From positions 12,917-57,437 of the forward strand of contig PQAS01000034.1 of the NCBI GenBank assembly GCA_003104905.1: 44,521 nucleotides of DNA. The letters run 5' to 3'. Positions 25,417 to 33,435 of the stretch are shown piece by piece. A model generated the notes under the pieces. The model was not told the DNA's origin and made no database searches. It worked only from the letters and a program-made list of their open reading frames with translations. The position numbers were made by a program, and so were the translations under genes. How positions within the stretch are numbered: the stretch's first letter is position 1; each line of letters opens with the position of its first letter. This DNA comes from Candidatus Methanoperedentaceae archaeon (GTDB taxonomy: Archaea > Halobacteriota > Methanosarcinia > Methanosarcinales > Methanoperedenaceae).

Positions 25417-26859
25417 TTATTGAATTCGTATTACCACCTCACAAAAATTATCACCCTGAGATAATAGTTTTTGAACATCTAATACTGCTTTATTGCCGAA
25501 AGCGTAGTTCATTGCCCCGATAAATGTCTCCCTGATCGTATGGCAAATGCATTTATTGGGATCATCTTCAGCCCTGGCAATGCTGCATTTCCTGACAGTA
25601 TAAACCAGGTTTTTCTCGTCAAGAGCCCATTGGCTATCCCTGTGGAGTTTTGAGTCAATAATTTCAAAAGCTGTCTTAAAGGCTTCAAGGCTCCATTCTT
25701 TAATGCCATTCTCCTTTTCATATTCCTGCATTATGGATTTACCAAGTCTTTTTCCAAGGACAGAAAGAGATAATGGAATATCAGGAATTTCTTTTAGCCC
25801 GTTCAGATAAGTAATGAATATCAATAATTCCTGATCAAATCTATTGCTGCTGGTTTTCAAATTATCTATTAGTTCATTTATTTTAACGCCAATATCGGGC
25901 CTATGAGTAAGCACAATCATATTTGCGGTTGACTTTCCGTTGTAAAGATGGCCATTTGATTCCAGCAGGTTCAAAACGATCTTTTTTAGCTTATCTACCG
26001 CTTCCTTTATCCTGTAATTATGGAAAATTATCATTGTGTCATTTTCGATTTCCACCCTGTCAACGATCCTGGAATTTTCATAAACTTCTTTTATGAGACC
26101 AAGCAGATCTTTAAGAGGTATTTCCCGGATTGGTCTCTTTGAAAGAAATTCTATCGTCACTTCCCCCATTGGTATGTTATTAGCAAGTATATCCTCAAAA
26201 TAGTTTCTATGGACGGTAACCATGTTGTAATTGCTGAGTGTATGTCCTTTGACTATGGGGACCCAGAAATCAGGACGGCTCTTTACTGTCTTTAAAATTT
26301 CATTCATTCCCCCGAAAAAGGTAATTAAGCTTCCCTTTGATTCAGTCTTATTTGACCGGGATAACTCAACTTTTATGCACTCATTAAAATTGGCCACTGA
26401 CCGTATCTCGATCGGTGAGCGTTCCCGGGAATTTTTCACCAGGAACTGGGACACTATACCAGCAAGAAATTTAATTTTCCGGGGCGTGCCTCTTATTGTC
26501 AAAAGGACATCCGAAGGAAACTGGTCATTATCACATTTCAAAGAAATGTTTGCTCCCCACTCAAGTTCTATCAACCTCTGATTAATATTCTCTTCAAGTT
26601 TTTCTATGGAATGAATCAGCATCGGGTTGATCAATTTATCAAGAACCTCATCAGGAACCAGTATGTCATCGATCTCCAGAAGCATCCAGTTGAACAGTGA
26701 AGTATCTAACGCTGACGAATTCATTGCCGGATTATATTTTCCGGCCTGGTTTATCATATCCCTTAACGCAGCCCCCATATTACCATTATGTTTTTCTATA
26801 TAAGGTTCCATCTTTTTCAGATATTCATCATCAATGGAAATGTGTCTTGAAACGTTCAT
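25417..26859 (-). CDS. Regulator-like protein, RHH-like N-terminus and V4R-like C-terminus, copy 1
   Basis: The 480-residue protein begins SRHISIDDEYLKKMEPYIEK, then GNMGAALRDMINQ: a strand plus two helices as in ribbon-helix-helix DNA-binding domains. The middle 370 residues are mixed alpha/beta and unrecognised. The C-terminus, with CICHTIRETFIGAMNYAFG followed by QGDNFCEVVIRI, resembles the end of V4R (4-vinyl reductase-like) ligand-binding domains. Cys residues at KC, CICH and FCE could bind metal. A paralogue is at 30539-31981. AGAGGT precedes ATG 26857-26859, and a perfect hairpin lies just upstream. It is the gene before the two cytochromes, so redox-linked control is possible; the domain calls are by eye. 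Confidence 0.6.
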   Translation of the reverse strand: MNVSRHISIDDEYLKKMEPYIEKHNGNMGAALRDMINQAGKYNPAMNSSALDTSLFNWMLLEIDDILVPDEVLDKLINPMLIHSIEKLEENINQRLIELEWGANISLKCDNDQFPSDVLLTIRGTPRKIKFLAGIVSQFLVKNSRERSPIEIRSVANFNECIKVELSRSNKTESKGSLITFFGGMNEILKTVKSRPDFWVPIVKGHTLSNYNMVTVHRNYFEDILANNIPMGEVTIEFLSKRPIREIPLKDLLGLIKEVYENSRIVDRVEIENDTMIIFHNYRIKEAVDKLKKIVLNLLESNGHLYNGKSTANMIVLTHRPDIGVKINELIDNLKTSSNRFDQELLIFITYLNGLKEIPDIPLSLSVLGKRLGKSIMQEYEKENGIKEWSLEAFKTAFEIIDSKLHRDSQWALDEKNLVYTVRKCSIARAEDDPNKCICHTIRETFIGAMNYAFGNKAVLDVQKLLSQGDNFCEVVIRIQ

Positions 26860-26879
26860 GATACCTCTTAAAATGTTAA

Positions 26880-26908
26880 AGAGATCCTGCATTTTAAACA
26901 GGATCTCT
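26880..26908 (-). promoter_or_regulatory. Perfect 10-bp stem in the leader of regulator copy 1
   Basis: AGAGATCCTG and CAGGATCTCT are separated by nine bases, and the hairpin ends about ten bases before the AGAGGT ribosome-binding site. It lies between the small membrane gene and the regulator gene. It could act in attenuation, messenger processing or translation control. A weak T-rich stretch follows, so partial termination is also possible. Confidence 0.45.
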
Positions 26909-26955
26909 GCCCTCTTTCCCCCAACCAGTTCTCATTGATTTGATAATTGCTGATC

Positions 26956-27123
26956 TTAAGCGCTTGCTACTGATTGCATCATATACACAAAGATACCTGC
27001 TGGTATCAGGAACAATCCTCCTGCCAGGGCAGCAAGGAAGGTTTCTGCCGGGAGATAATATGCTGCTGACATAAAGGCCGCCGCAGCAATTGCAGCCACG
27101 ATATTTTTGGTTTTATTCTGCAT
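26956..27123 (-). CDS. Small two-helix membrane protein, copy 1
   Basis: The 55-residue product has two hydrophobic helices separated by YYLPAETFLAA, with GGLFLIPAGIFVYMM in the second. The N-terminal part of the protein at 30041-30343 is clearly homologous (YYYPAETFLAFTAGWLFIIPA). The family is not one I recognise. GGAGAGTGAT lies about five bases above the ATG and a TATA-like ATAATATATATT about 20-33 bases above. It precedes regulator copy 1, as the first gene of a four-gene run ending in cytochrome b. It is too small for an enzyme; a membrane sensor, peptide regulator or small subunit is possible. Confidence 0.7.
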   Translation of the reverse strand: MQNKTKNIVAAIAAAAFMSAAYYLPAETFLAALAGGLFLIPAGIFVYMMQSVASA

Positions 27124-27445
27124 ATGGGATCACTCTCCAATCTAATATATATTATGACATTATTAAAAAAGCATTTGATAATAAATTGTTAGAGAAACAG
27201 TGTAAACCGTCATATCTGAATTTTCATGGATTATTCTTACCAAATAAATAAAATCTATATATTATATAATTTAAATAGGCATTTTTTATTGGAATATTGG
27301 AATTGAAAAACCAAATTTAAATAATATTGGATAGAAAAATCCAAAAAATTAAAAGAATGGATATATCAAGCCAATAAAAATATTAAAATGTATTGAAAAA
27401 GCCATTGAAAAGTATGAATTTTTCATGAAAATTCACTTTTTAAGT
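27124..27445. other. A+T-rich promoter region with repeated TTGG/CCAA dyads
   Basis: This 322-bp gap lies between the end of the ATPase gene and small membrane gene copy 1. TTGG occurs at 27289, 27297 and 27327, and CCAA at 27311, 27341 and 27371. They form inverted pairs, the best being TTGGAT-(6)-ATCCAA at 27327-27344. The likely TATA box is at 27143-27156. Clustered short dyads suit a cooperatively binding ribbon-helix-helix regulator, but this is inference. Confidence 0.4.
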
Positions 27446-29980
27446 TCATTTAAGTTTGATATTGATCAGGCTAATCCACATTAAATTCAGAATTCCACCT
27501 GTCATTACGATTATCAGGTCGTCAAAATGAAGAATGGAAAAATGGAACAGGTCTCTGAAGAGAGGCACATATAATACTATAATAAGGGATAAAAGAGCTC
27601 CTTCGACTACCATCCATAATGCATTGTTGCCCGAATTGAATAATTTTAGAATATTCCTTTCCGATGAAAGATTTGAAATTATTAATGCCAGGTTGGCGAT
27701 CACAAGCATAGCAAAGGTAATTGTGCGAGCTTCGGTTTCTCCTTTGCCCATATATAATGCTAAAACAAATACGATCAAGGTAAAAAAAAGTACGCTCAAT
27801 CCCTGGAAAAGGCTTCGGAAAAGGTTTTTGGAATCAAATAGCCTCTCCTTAAGGTTACGGGGCGGTCTTTGCATGATATTGTTCTCATCTTTTTCAGCCT
27901 CAAAAACCACTGAACAGGCAGGGTCTATTATCAATTCAAGAAAAGCTATGTGGGAAGGTAAAAGAATAAGAGGTAACCCGAATAAGATTGGAAATAATGC
28001 TAAACCAGCAATGGGAACGTGAACCGAGAAGATATAGGTGATCGCTTTCTTGAGGTTGTCAAAGATCCTTCTTCCAAGCCGTACTGCAGAAACGATGGAT
28101 GAAAAGTCATCATTTAGCAATACGATCGCCGATGACTCTCGCGCCACATCCGTCCCTCTTTGCCCCATTGCGATACCAATATGGGCGGATTTGAGTGCAG
28201 GAGCGTCATTTACACCATCTCCTGTCATTGCGACTATTTCTCCGTTAGCCTTTAAAGCATTAACAATGGCAAGTTTTTGTTCCGGCACGACCCTCGCGAA
28301 AATATTAGTGGACTTTATTTTATCCTGGAGTTCTGTCACGCTCATTTGAGAAAGCTGTGGGCCCGTTATTATCCTGTCCGGATTCTTCAAATCTATTTGC
28401 CTGGCAATGTGCATGGCTGTTCCGGGAAAATCCCCGGTTATCATTATGACTCTCATTCCTGCTGTGTAACATTCAGAAACTGCTGCCGGGACAGAAGAAC
28501 GGACCGGATCCGTAAAACCAATCAATCCGATGAATTCAAAGTTGAAATCATGCTGCATTTCAGGAAAAATATCATCCTGGAACATGGCACGAGCAACACC
28601 AAGAACCCTCAGGCCATTATCTGCCATAGTCTGCACATGTGTCAACAGCTCTTTTTTATGCCCTTCATCCAGATGGCACAGATCTATTATTGCCTCCGGG
28701 GCGCCTTTAGCAGCTATTACATGCTTTTGCCTATCGTTTGATTCCCATACATTCGACAATGCCAGGAGATTTTTTGAGAGGGGATACTCCCTGACAAGTT
28801 TCCAGTTGCCATGAATATGTTCCGAATCCGAAAGATATTTTTCCATGCCATTTTTTATTTCCTTCTCGACAGGGTCAAAAGGGTCCACCTGGCTTGCAAG
28901 ATTGCTGAATTCAAGCAACTCATGGTACATTTCCGGGAGTGGAAGTTGTCCATTATTGGCGATGTCATAAATTTTGTCTCCGGAAAAAAGTGAGCTTAGT
29001 ATCATCCCGTTCATTGTAAGCGTCCCTGTTTTGTCCACACACAACACTGTGGCCGAGCCAAGGGTTTCGATAGCAGGCAATCTCCTTGTCAAAACCTGCC
29101 TTTTTGACATGCGCCACGCTCCCATGCTCAGGAAGATCAGCAAGACCACAGAAAATTCCTCAGGAAGTAATGCCATACTTAAGCTCACTCCGGCCAGCAG
29201 CCCGTTAAGCCAATCCCCCCTGGTCAAACCGTAAATTATCACTACCAGAATGCATAGTACAATCCCGGCGATGGCAAAAATACGTACAAGTTGTGAAGTC
29301 TCTTTCTTAAGCAGGGTATCTTCCTGGGTGATGGTTTGCAGGGCCTTTCCGATCTTTCCCATTTCCGTATGTATTCCCGTCCCTGTCACTTTCGCCATCC
29401 CGTGACCCTGGACAACAAGCGTGCCTGAGTAAACGAAGGGCATATCGTCCCCTCCCGGATTTGCAGGCTTTGTTTTTCCATCCCAGTCTGATTTTCGCAC
29501 TGCAAGAGATTCCCCCGTAAGCATAGATTCGTCTACAAGAAGGTTTGAACAAAAAAGCACGTTACCATCAGCAGGGATACGGTCACCCTCTCTTAATACA
29601 ATAACATCTTCCCTGACCACCTCTCTCCCCGGAATACGTCTTTGTTTTGCGTTCCTTATCACGAGCGCCCTGGGACTTGAGAGGTTTCTTAAAGTTTCTA
29701 ACGACCTTTCACTTTTTCTTTCCTGATAAAATGTTATTCCCACGACCACGAACACAAAAAAAAGCAGCATCAACGCGTCGTCTGGTTCTCCCAGGAAAAG
29801 ATAAATAACCCCGGAACCCAAAAGCAGCAGCAGCATAGGTTCCAGGAGGATATTTAACAGGATGCCTAATAAGCTCTGTTTTTTTTGAGAGGGCAGTTCG
29901 TTTTGACCTTCTTCCGCCAATCTTTTGGCAGCCTCTTCTTCCGTAAGCCCGATTATATTTTCAAGATTCAATTTTTCCAT
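27446..29980 (-). CDS. P-type cation-transporting ATPase (P2-like)
   Basis: The 844-residue pump begins with a cation-ATPase N-terminal domain (LTEEEAAKRLAEEGQNELP). Helices 1-2 follow, then the actuator with TGES (155-158), helix 4 with LLPEEFSVV (271-279), the phosphorylation motif DKTGTLT (Asp316) and the hinge MTGDGVNDAPAL. The C-terminus holds further helices with FLELIIDPACSVVFE. It resembles P2A pumps, but PEEF replaces the PEGL of calcium pumps, so the transported ion cannot be assigned. The genes around it encode paired small membrane and regulator-like proteins, which may control or modify it. A 60-base gap separates it from small membrane gene copy 2. Confidence 0.93.
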   Translation of the reverse strand: MEKLNLENIIGLTEEEAAKRLAEEGQNELPSQKKQSLLGILLNILLEPMLLLLLGSGVIYLFLGEPDDALMLLFFVFVVVGITFYQERKSERSLETLRNLSSPRALVIRNAKQRRIPGREVVREDVIVLREGDRIPADGNVLFCSNLLVDESMLTGESLAVRKSDWDGKTKPANPGGDDMPFVYSGTLVVQGHGMAKVTGTGIHTEMGKIGKALQTITQEDTLLKKETSQLVRIFAIAGIVLCILVVIIYGLTRGDWLNGLLAGVSLSMALLPEEFSVVLLIFLSMGAWRMSKRQVLTRRLPAIETLGSATVLCVDKTGTLTMNGMILSSLFSGDKIYDIANNGQLPLPEMYHELLEFSNLASQVDPFDPVEKEIKNGMEKYLSDSEHIHGNWKLVREYPLSKNLLALSNVWESNDRQKHVIAAKGAPEAIIDLCHLDEGHKKELLTHVQTMADNGLRVLGVARAMFQDDIFPEMQHDFNFEFIGLIGFTDPVRSSVPAAVSECYTAGMRVIMITGDFPGTAMHIARQIDLKNPDRIITGPQLSQMSVTELQDKIKSTNIFARVVPEQKLAIVNALKANGEIVAMTGDGVNDAPALKSAHIGIAMGQRGTDVARESSAIVLLNDDFSSIVSAVRLGRRIFDNLKKAITYIFSVHVPIAGLALFPILFGLPLILLPSHIAFLELIIDPACSVVFEAEKDENNIMQRPPRNLKERLFDSKNLFRSLFQGLSVLFFTLIVFVLALYMGKGETEARTITFAMLVIANLALIISNLSSERNILKLFNSGNNALWMVVEGALLSLIIVLYVPLFRDLFHFSILHFDDLIIVMTGGILNLMWISLINIKLK

Positions 29981-30040
29981 TCTTTCCGAAAAGAGGTTGT
30001 GAAAATAAATAAAATATTGTATTTTAACCTCTCAAGCAGT

Positions 30041-30343
30041 TCATTCAAAATTTCTTCTTGATTCCTCAAAAAGGACGCTTTCCTTTTCTCTCTTCAAGTC
30101 CATTTCACGGTGTGCAATGGCTTTCATAGCGTCTGTGGGCTTTACGGTCACTTCTATCATATGCTTTCTTTCACGTACATAAGTGATATATCCATAGGCC
30201 AAATATGCAACGAATGCTGCCGGGATAATGAATAACCATCCTGCGGTAAAGGCAAGGAAGGTTTCAGCCGGGTAATAATATCCGGATGCCATAGAGGCCC
30301 CCCCAAAAAGTATGGCAATAATGTATTTTATTCGATTATCCAT
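30041..30343 (-). CDS. Small two-helix membrane protein with soluble tail, copy 2
   Basis: The 100-residue protein shares the two-helix core of copy 1 (GYYYPAETFLAFTAGWLFIIPA) and adds a charged C-terminal tail of about 50 residues (KHMIEVTVKPTDAM and onward), probably cytoplasmic. It lies between regulator copy 2 and the P-type ATPase gene, 60 bases upstream of the pump and in the same direction, so it may be a pump-associated subunit or sensor. No clear ribosome-binding site is seen. The family is unrecognised. Confidence 0.7.
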   Translation of the reverse strand: MDNRIKYIIAILFGGASMASGYYYPAETFLAFTAGWLFIIPAAFVAYLAYGYITYVRERKHMIEVTVKPTDAMKAIAHREMDLKREKESVLFEESRRNFE

Positions 30344-30538
30344 ACAAGATCAATGTTAATTATCGAGTGACAAGGTTAAATGGATATTTGATGCCGGATT
30401 TAGTTATTATGAACTTCCGGCGCCAGCATAATTAAGATATGCACCTTTTGCGCCAATTAATCAGGAATATGTACTGCAGGGTACATAAAATAGAAAAAAT
30501 TAATGAACCAAAAATATCCCGACAATGGAGATTGTCAA

Positions 30539-31981
30539 TCAGGGCAATCGAATAACAACTTCGCACCTTTTATCCCCGCGGGATATCAATTTCCTGATTT
30601 CCAGTTCAGCCCGATTTCCAAAAGCATGATTCAATGCACCCTTGAAAGCTTCCCTGGAAGTATGACAGATATATTTGTCAAATCTGTTCCCTTCAGTTGC
30701 TATTTGACATTTCATTACCGTATATAATAGATTTTTCCCTTCTAATTTCCATTCACTTTCCGTATGCATTTTTGAATTTATTATTTCAAAAACAGTTCTA
30801 AAAGTTTCAAGGTCCCAGACCTTGATATCATTCTCCTTTTCATATTCCTGCATTAACGAACTTCCTATCTTTCGTCCTAAAGCTGTGAAGGATAATGGAA
30901 TATTCGGAATGTTCTTTAATCCTTTCAGAAAAGTCATGAACATCAGCAATTCCTGGTCGAAACTATTATTACTTGTTTTCAAATGGCCAACGATCTCGTT
31001 TACTTTTAAGCCAACATCCGGCCTGTGGGTCAATACTATCATATTGGCCGTTGACTTGGGTTCAAACAAATGACCATTTGCTTCTAAAAGCAAGACAAGG
31101 GTTTTTTTTATTTTTTCAATGGCTTCATAAGATCTGTAACTATGAAATATTATTAACTTATCGTTATCTATCTCCACTTTGTCAACTACCCTGGAAGTTT
31201 CATAGACCTCTTTTATCAATAAAAGCATTTCTTTTAAGGGTATTTCCTGTATAGGTTTTTTGGCCATGCTTTCTATGCTGATTTCACCCAGGGGTATATT
31301 ATTGGAAAGCAGATCTTCAAAATAATTCCTGTGAACAGTGACCATATTATAATTACTCAAAAGGTGTCTTTTTACTATTGCTTTCCAGAATGCCGGGTGA
31401 CTCTTTACCCCTTTGATCACTTCATCCATTCCCCCGAAAAAAGTAAGCAGGCTGTTAATTGCTTCTTTTCTTGTTGACCTTGCCAGTTCAACTTTAACGC
31501 ATTCATTCAAATTAATTACTGACATTATTTCAAGGGGAATTTTTTCAAGGGAATTTTTCACCAGATATTGTGATAATATTCGTGCCACAGTTCGTATCTT
31601 ATGAATCTCTCCTCTCAGTTCAATTAACATGCCGGAAGGAAGGTTATCATTGTCATATTTGAATTCAATATCAATATCCCATTCAAGTTCCCTGAACCTG
31701 CAGTTAAGACAATCTTCCAGTTTCCTTATGGAATTGATCAATATTGGGTCAATCAATTCATCCAGTATGTTGTCGGGAATAAGTGTCCCATCCACCTCTG
31801 TCAACATCCATTTGAATAGGGAACTATCTATTGCCGATGAATTATTCGGAAAAACAGACTTCCCGTTACGGTCGATTATCTCCCTTATCGCAGCACTGAA
31901 ATTCCCATTATGTCTTTCAAGCTGCGGTTTTAGTTTCTCGACACATTCTTTGTCAATGGATATATGCTTTGTAACGATCAT
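30539..31981 (-). CDS. Regulator-like protein, RHH-like N-terminus and V4R-like C-terminus, copy 2
   Basis: The 480-residue protein is a full-length paralogue of the gene at 25417-26859, equal in length, with long shared runs such as LSNYNMVTVHRNYFED and ANMIVLTHRPD. The N-terminal TKHISIDKECVEKL and GNFSAAIREIID suggest a ribbon-helix-helix fold. The C-terminal ICHTSREAFKGALNHAFG with RGDKRCEVVIRL is V4R-like. GAAAGGT precedes ATG 31979-31981; an earlier in-frame Met at 32059 adds 26 unrelated residues. A palindrome overlies its expected transcription start, so self-regulation is plausible. It heads the direction of the small membrane gene and the ATPase. Confidence 0.6.
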   Translation of the reverse strand: MIVTKHISIDKECVEKLKPQLERHNGNFSAAIREIIDRNGKSVFPNNSSAIDSSLFKWMLTEVDGTLIPDNILDELIDPILINSIRKLEDCLNCRFRELEWDIDIEFKYDNDNLPSGMLIELRGEIHKIRTVARILSQYLVKNSLEKIPLEIMSVINLNECVKVELARSTRKEAINSLLTFFGGMDEVIKGVKSHPAFWKAIVKRHLLSNYNMVTVHRNYFEDLLSNNIPLGEISIESMAKKPIQEIPLKEMLLLIKEVYETSRVVDKVEIDNDKLIIFHSYRSYEAIEKIKKTLVLLLEANGHLFEPKSTANMIVLTHRPDVGLKVNEIVGHLKTSNNSFDQELLMFMTFLKGLKNIPNIPLSFTALGRKIGSSLMQEYEKENDIKVWDLETFRTVFEIINSKMHTESEWKLEGKNLLYTVMKCQIATEGNRFDKYICHTSREAFKGALNHAFGNRAELEIRKLISRGDKRCEVVIRLP

Positions 31982-32079
31982 AACGAAACCTTTCTGGCAC
32001 TCGTAAGGTTTGTATAAGGCGTTTTCTTCCCCGTTTTGCCGTTTTCCCATTTTGCACAAAAAAAATTTTTCAGTTAGAC

Positions 32080-32097
32080 AAAACCTGAGGTGGTTTT
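32080..32097. promoter_or_regulatory. Palindrome at the expected start of transcription of regulator copy 2
   Basis: AAAACCTGAGGTGGTTTT has perfect 6-bp arms (AAAACC/GGTTTT). A TATA-like minus-strand GAATTTATAC lies at 32109-32118, placing the transcript start about 26 bases on, at the palindrome. That geometry fits a repressor operator. Confidence 0.45.
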
Positions 32098-32163
32098 ACC
32101 TATCCATAGTATAAATTCATTTCCTATCGTATATATTTTGCTATTTCAAAATCCGGAATTTTC

Positions 32164-33396
32164 TCAAAAATCACACAACGATCTCTGGGGTTCACATTCT
32201 TTCTTTGCTTTTGGGTGACAGGTATCCGAACATGGCAATTCAACACTTCCATACTGTCCTCCACCCCCCGGATGAACCTTTACATTCCCTTCCCTGAAAG
32301 CAATTATCGCACCAATGACCCGTGTGTCGAGTCCCGAATTTGAAATATCCGCATCAATGAGCACTGCCACTTCGGATCCATATTTATCGATAAGCGTGTT
32401 CCATACTGCCTGAACACCTTTTGTATTTGGGCCAATACCCAGGGCTTTTGCGATTATTTCAGATAAAGGTATGATGTGAATATACGGAGGCCTGTGATCA
32501 GGATAATGAGGTTTATCAAAAGATGCAAGTTCATTTACCCTGTCTTTTACTCCCTTTTTTATCCTGGCGCCGCATGAACATTTCCAGCTTTTCATGACGC
32601 TTTCCCTGATTGTATAATGCCGAAAGCACCGGATACATGCGCTTTCGTTGTATTTTCCCTCATCAGGAGGCATTCCCACATTAAGAACAGGTTTTCTTCC
32701 TTTTTCCCTTATTATAGCCATCTTCAGTTCATCAAAACTTATGTCTTTCATTTCAAACCTATTGAACTCACGTGCGAGCTTATTAACATAGGGGGAATGG
32801 GCATCTGAGTTTGACAGGTATGTGAGACATCGGAGTTCTTCAATTCTGTCCGCATATGATGTATCGGCGCTCAACCCCAGTTCTAAAAAATAAATATATT
32901 TTGCCATGTCCCCGTAGCATTCTTTGAGCGAATTATGATATGCATACATAGCTGTCCATGGCGTGAAAGCGTGAGCAGGCCCTATAAGAGCACCTGCTGA
33001 TCTTGCCATCTGGGCGATCTGTTCCCCATTCATCCTGACAACAGGCCTGCCGTCAGAGTCTATGTCTTTTGAATGGGGTTTCATTAATTCATATAATTCT
33101 TCTGCCTTGGAAATTGAAGGTATGATCAGGAGGTGATGCACCTGGTTAATATCCTCGATCTCAGTGGTAAGGATAAAACTCGCATCAGTCTTTTGATTGG
33201 CATTTATCCTGAAAATACCGTTTTCTTCCTTTAAAGTCTTGATCTGGGAAAGCCACTTCGGATGAAGGCAATCCCCTGTAGCCACAAGCTGGATGCCTTT
33301 TTTCATGGATTCTGAAGCTAAGGTAGGCAGATCCATTTTCGGGGATGTTGCCATGCTGTATTTTGAATGGATATGAAGGTCTGCATTAACTTGCAT
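32164..33396 (-). CDS. Endonuclease Q (PHP-domain DNA repair nuclease)
   Basis: The 410-residue protein matches the archaeal PHP-type family (TIGR00375) whose Thermococcus and Pyrococcus members are endonuclease Q, which nicks DNA 5' of uracil, hypoxanthine and abasic sites. The PHP metal motif DLHIHSKYSMATS is at 6-18, ATGDCLHPKW near 40, HLL/E residues near 85 and LSNSDAHSP near 195. A four-Cys zinc site (CIRC...CSCG) is near 250. The C-terminal part (YGSEVAVLIDADIS) is the DNA-contacting domain. Function is from family knowledge. Confidence 0.8.
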   Translation of the reverse strand: MQVNADLHIHSKYSMATSPKMDLPTLASESMKKGIQLVATGDCLHPKWLSQIKTLKEENGIFRINANQKTDASFILTTEIEDINQVHHLLIIPSISKAEELYELMKPHSKDIDSDGRPVVRMNGEQIAQMARSAGALIGPAHAFTPWTAMYAYHNSLKECYGDMAKYIYFLELGLSADTSYADRIEELRCLTYLSNSDAHSPYVNKLAREFNRFEMKDISFDELKMAIIREKGRKPVLNVGMPPDEGKYNESACIRCFRHYTIRESVMKSWKCSCGARIKKGVKDRVNELASFDKPHYPDHRPPYIHIIPLSEIIAKALGIGPNTKGVQAVWNTLIDKYGSEVAVLIDADISNSGLDTRVIGAIIAFREGNVKVHPGGGGQYGSVELPCSDTCHPKAKKECEPQRSLCDF

Positions 33397-33435
33397 GGGG
33401 GACTAATCGACTGTAAAAGATATAGTGCTTATGCT

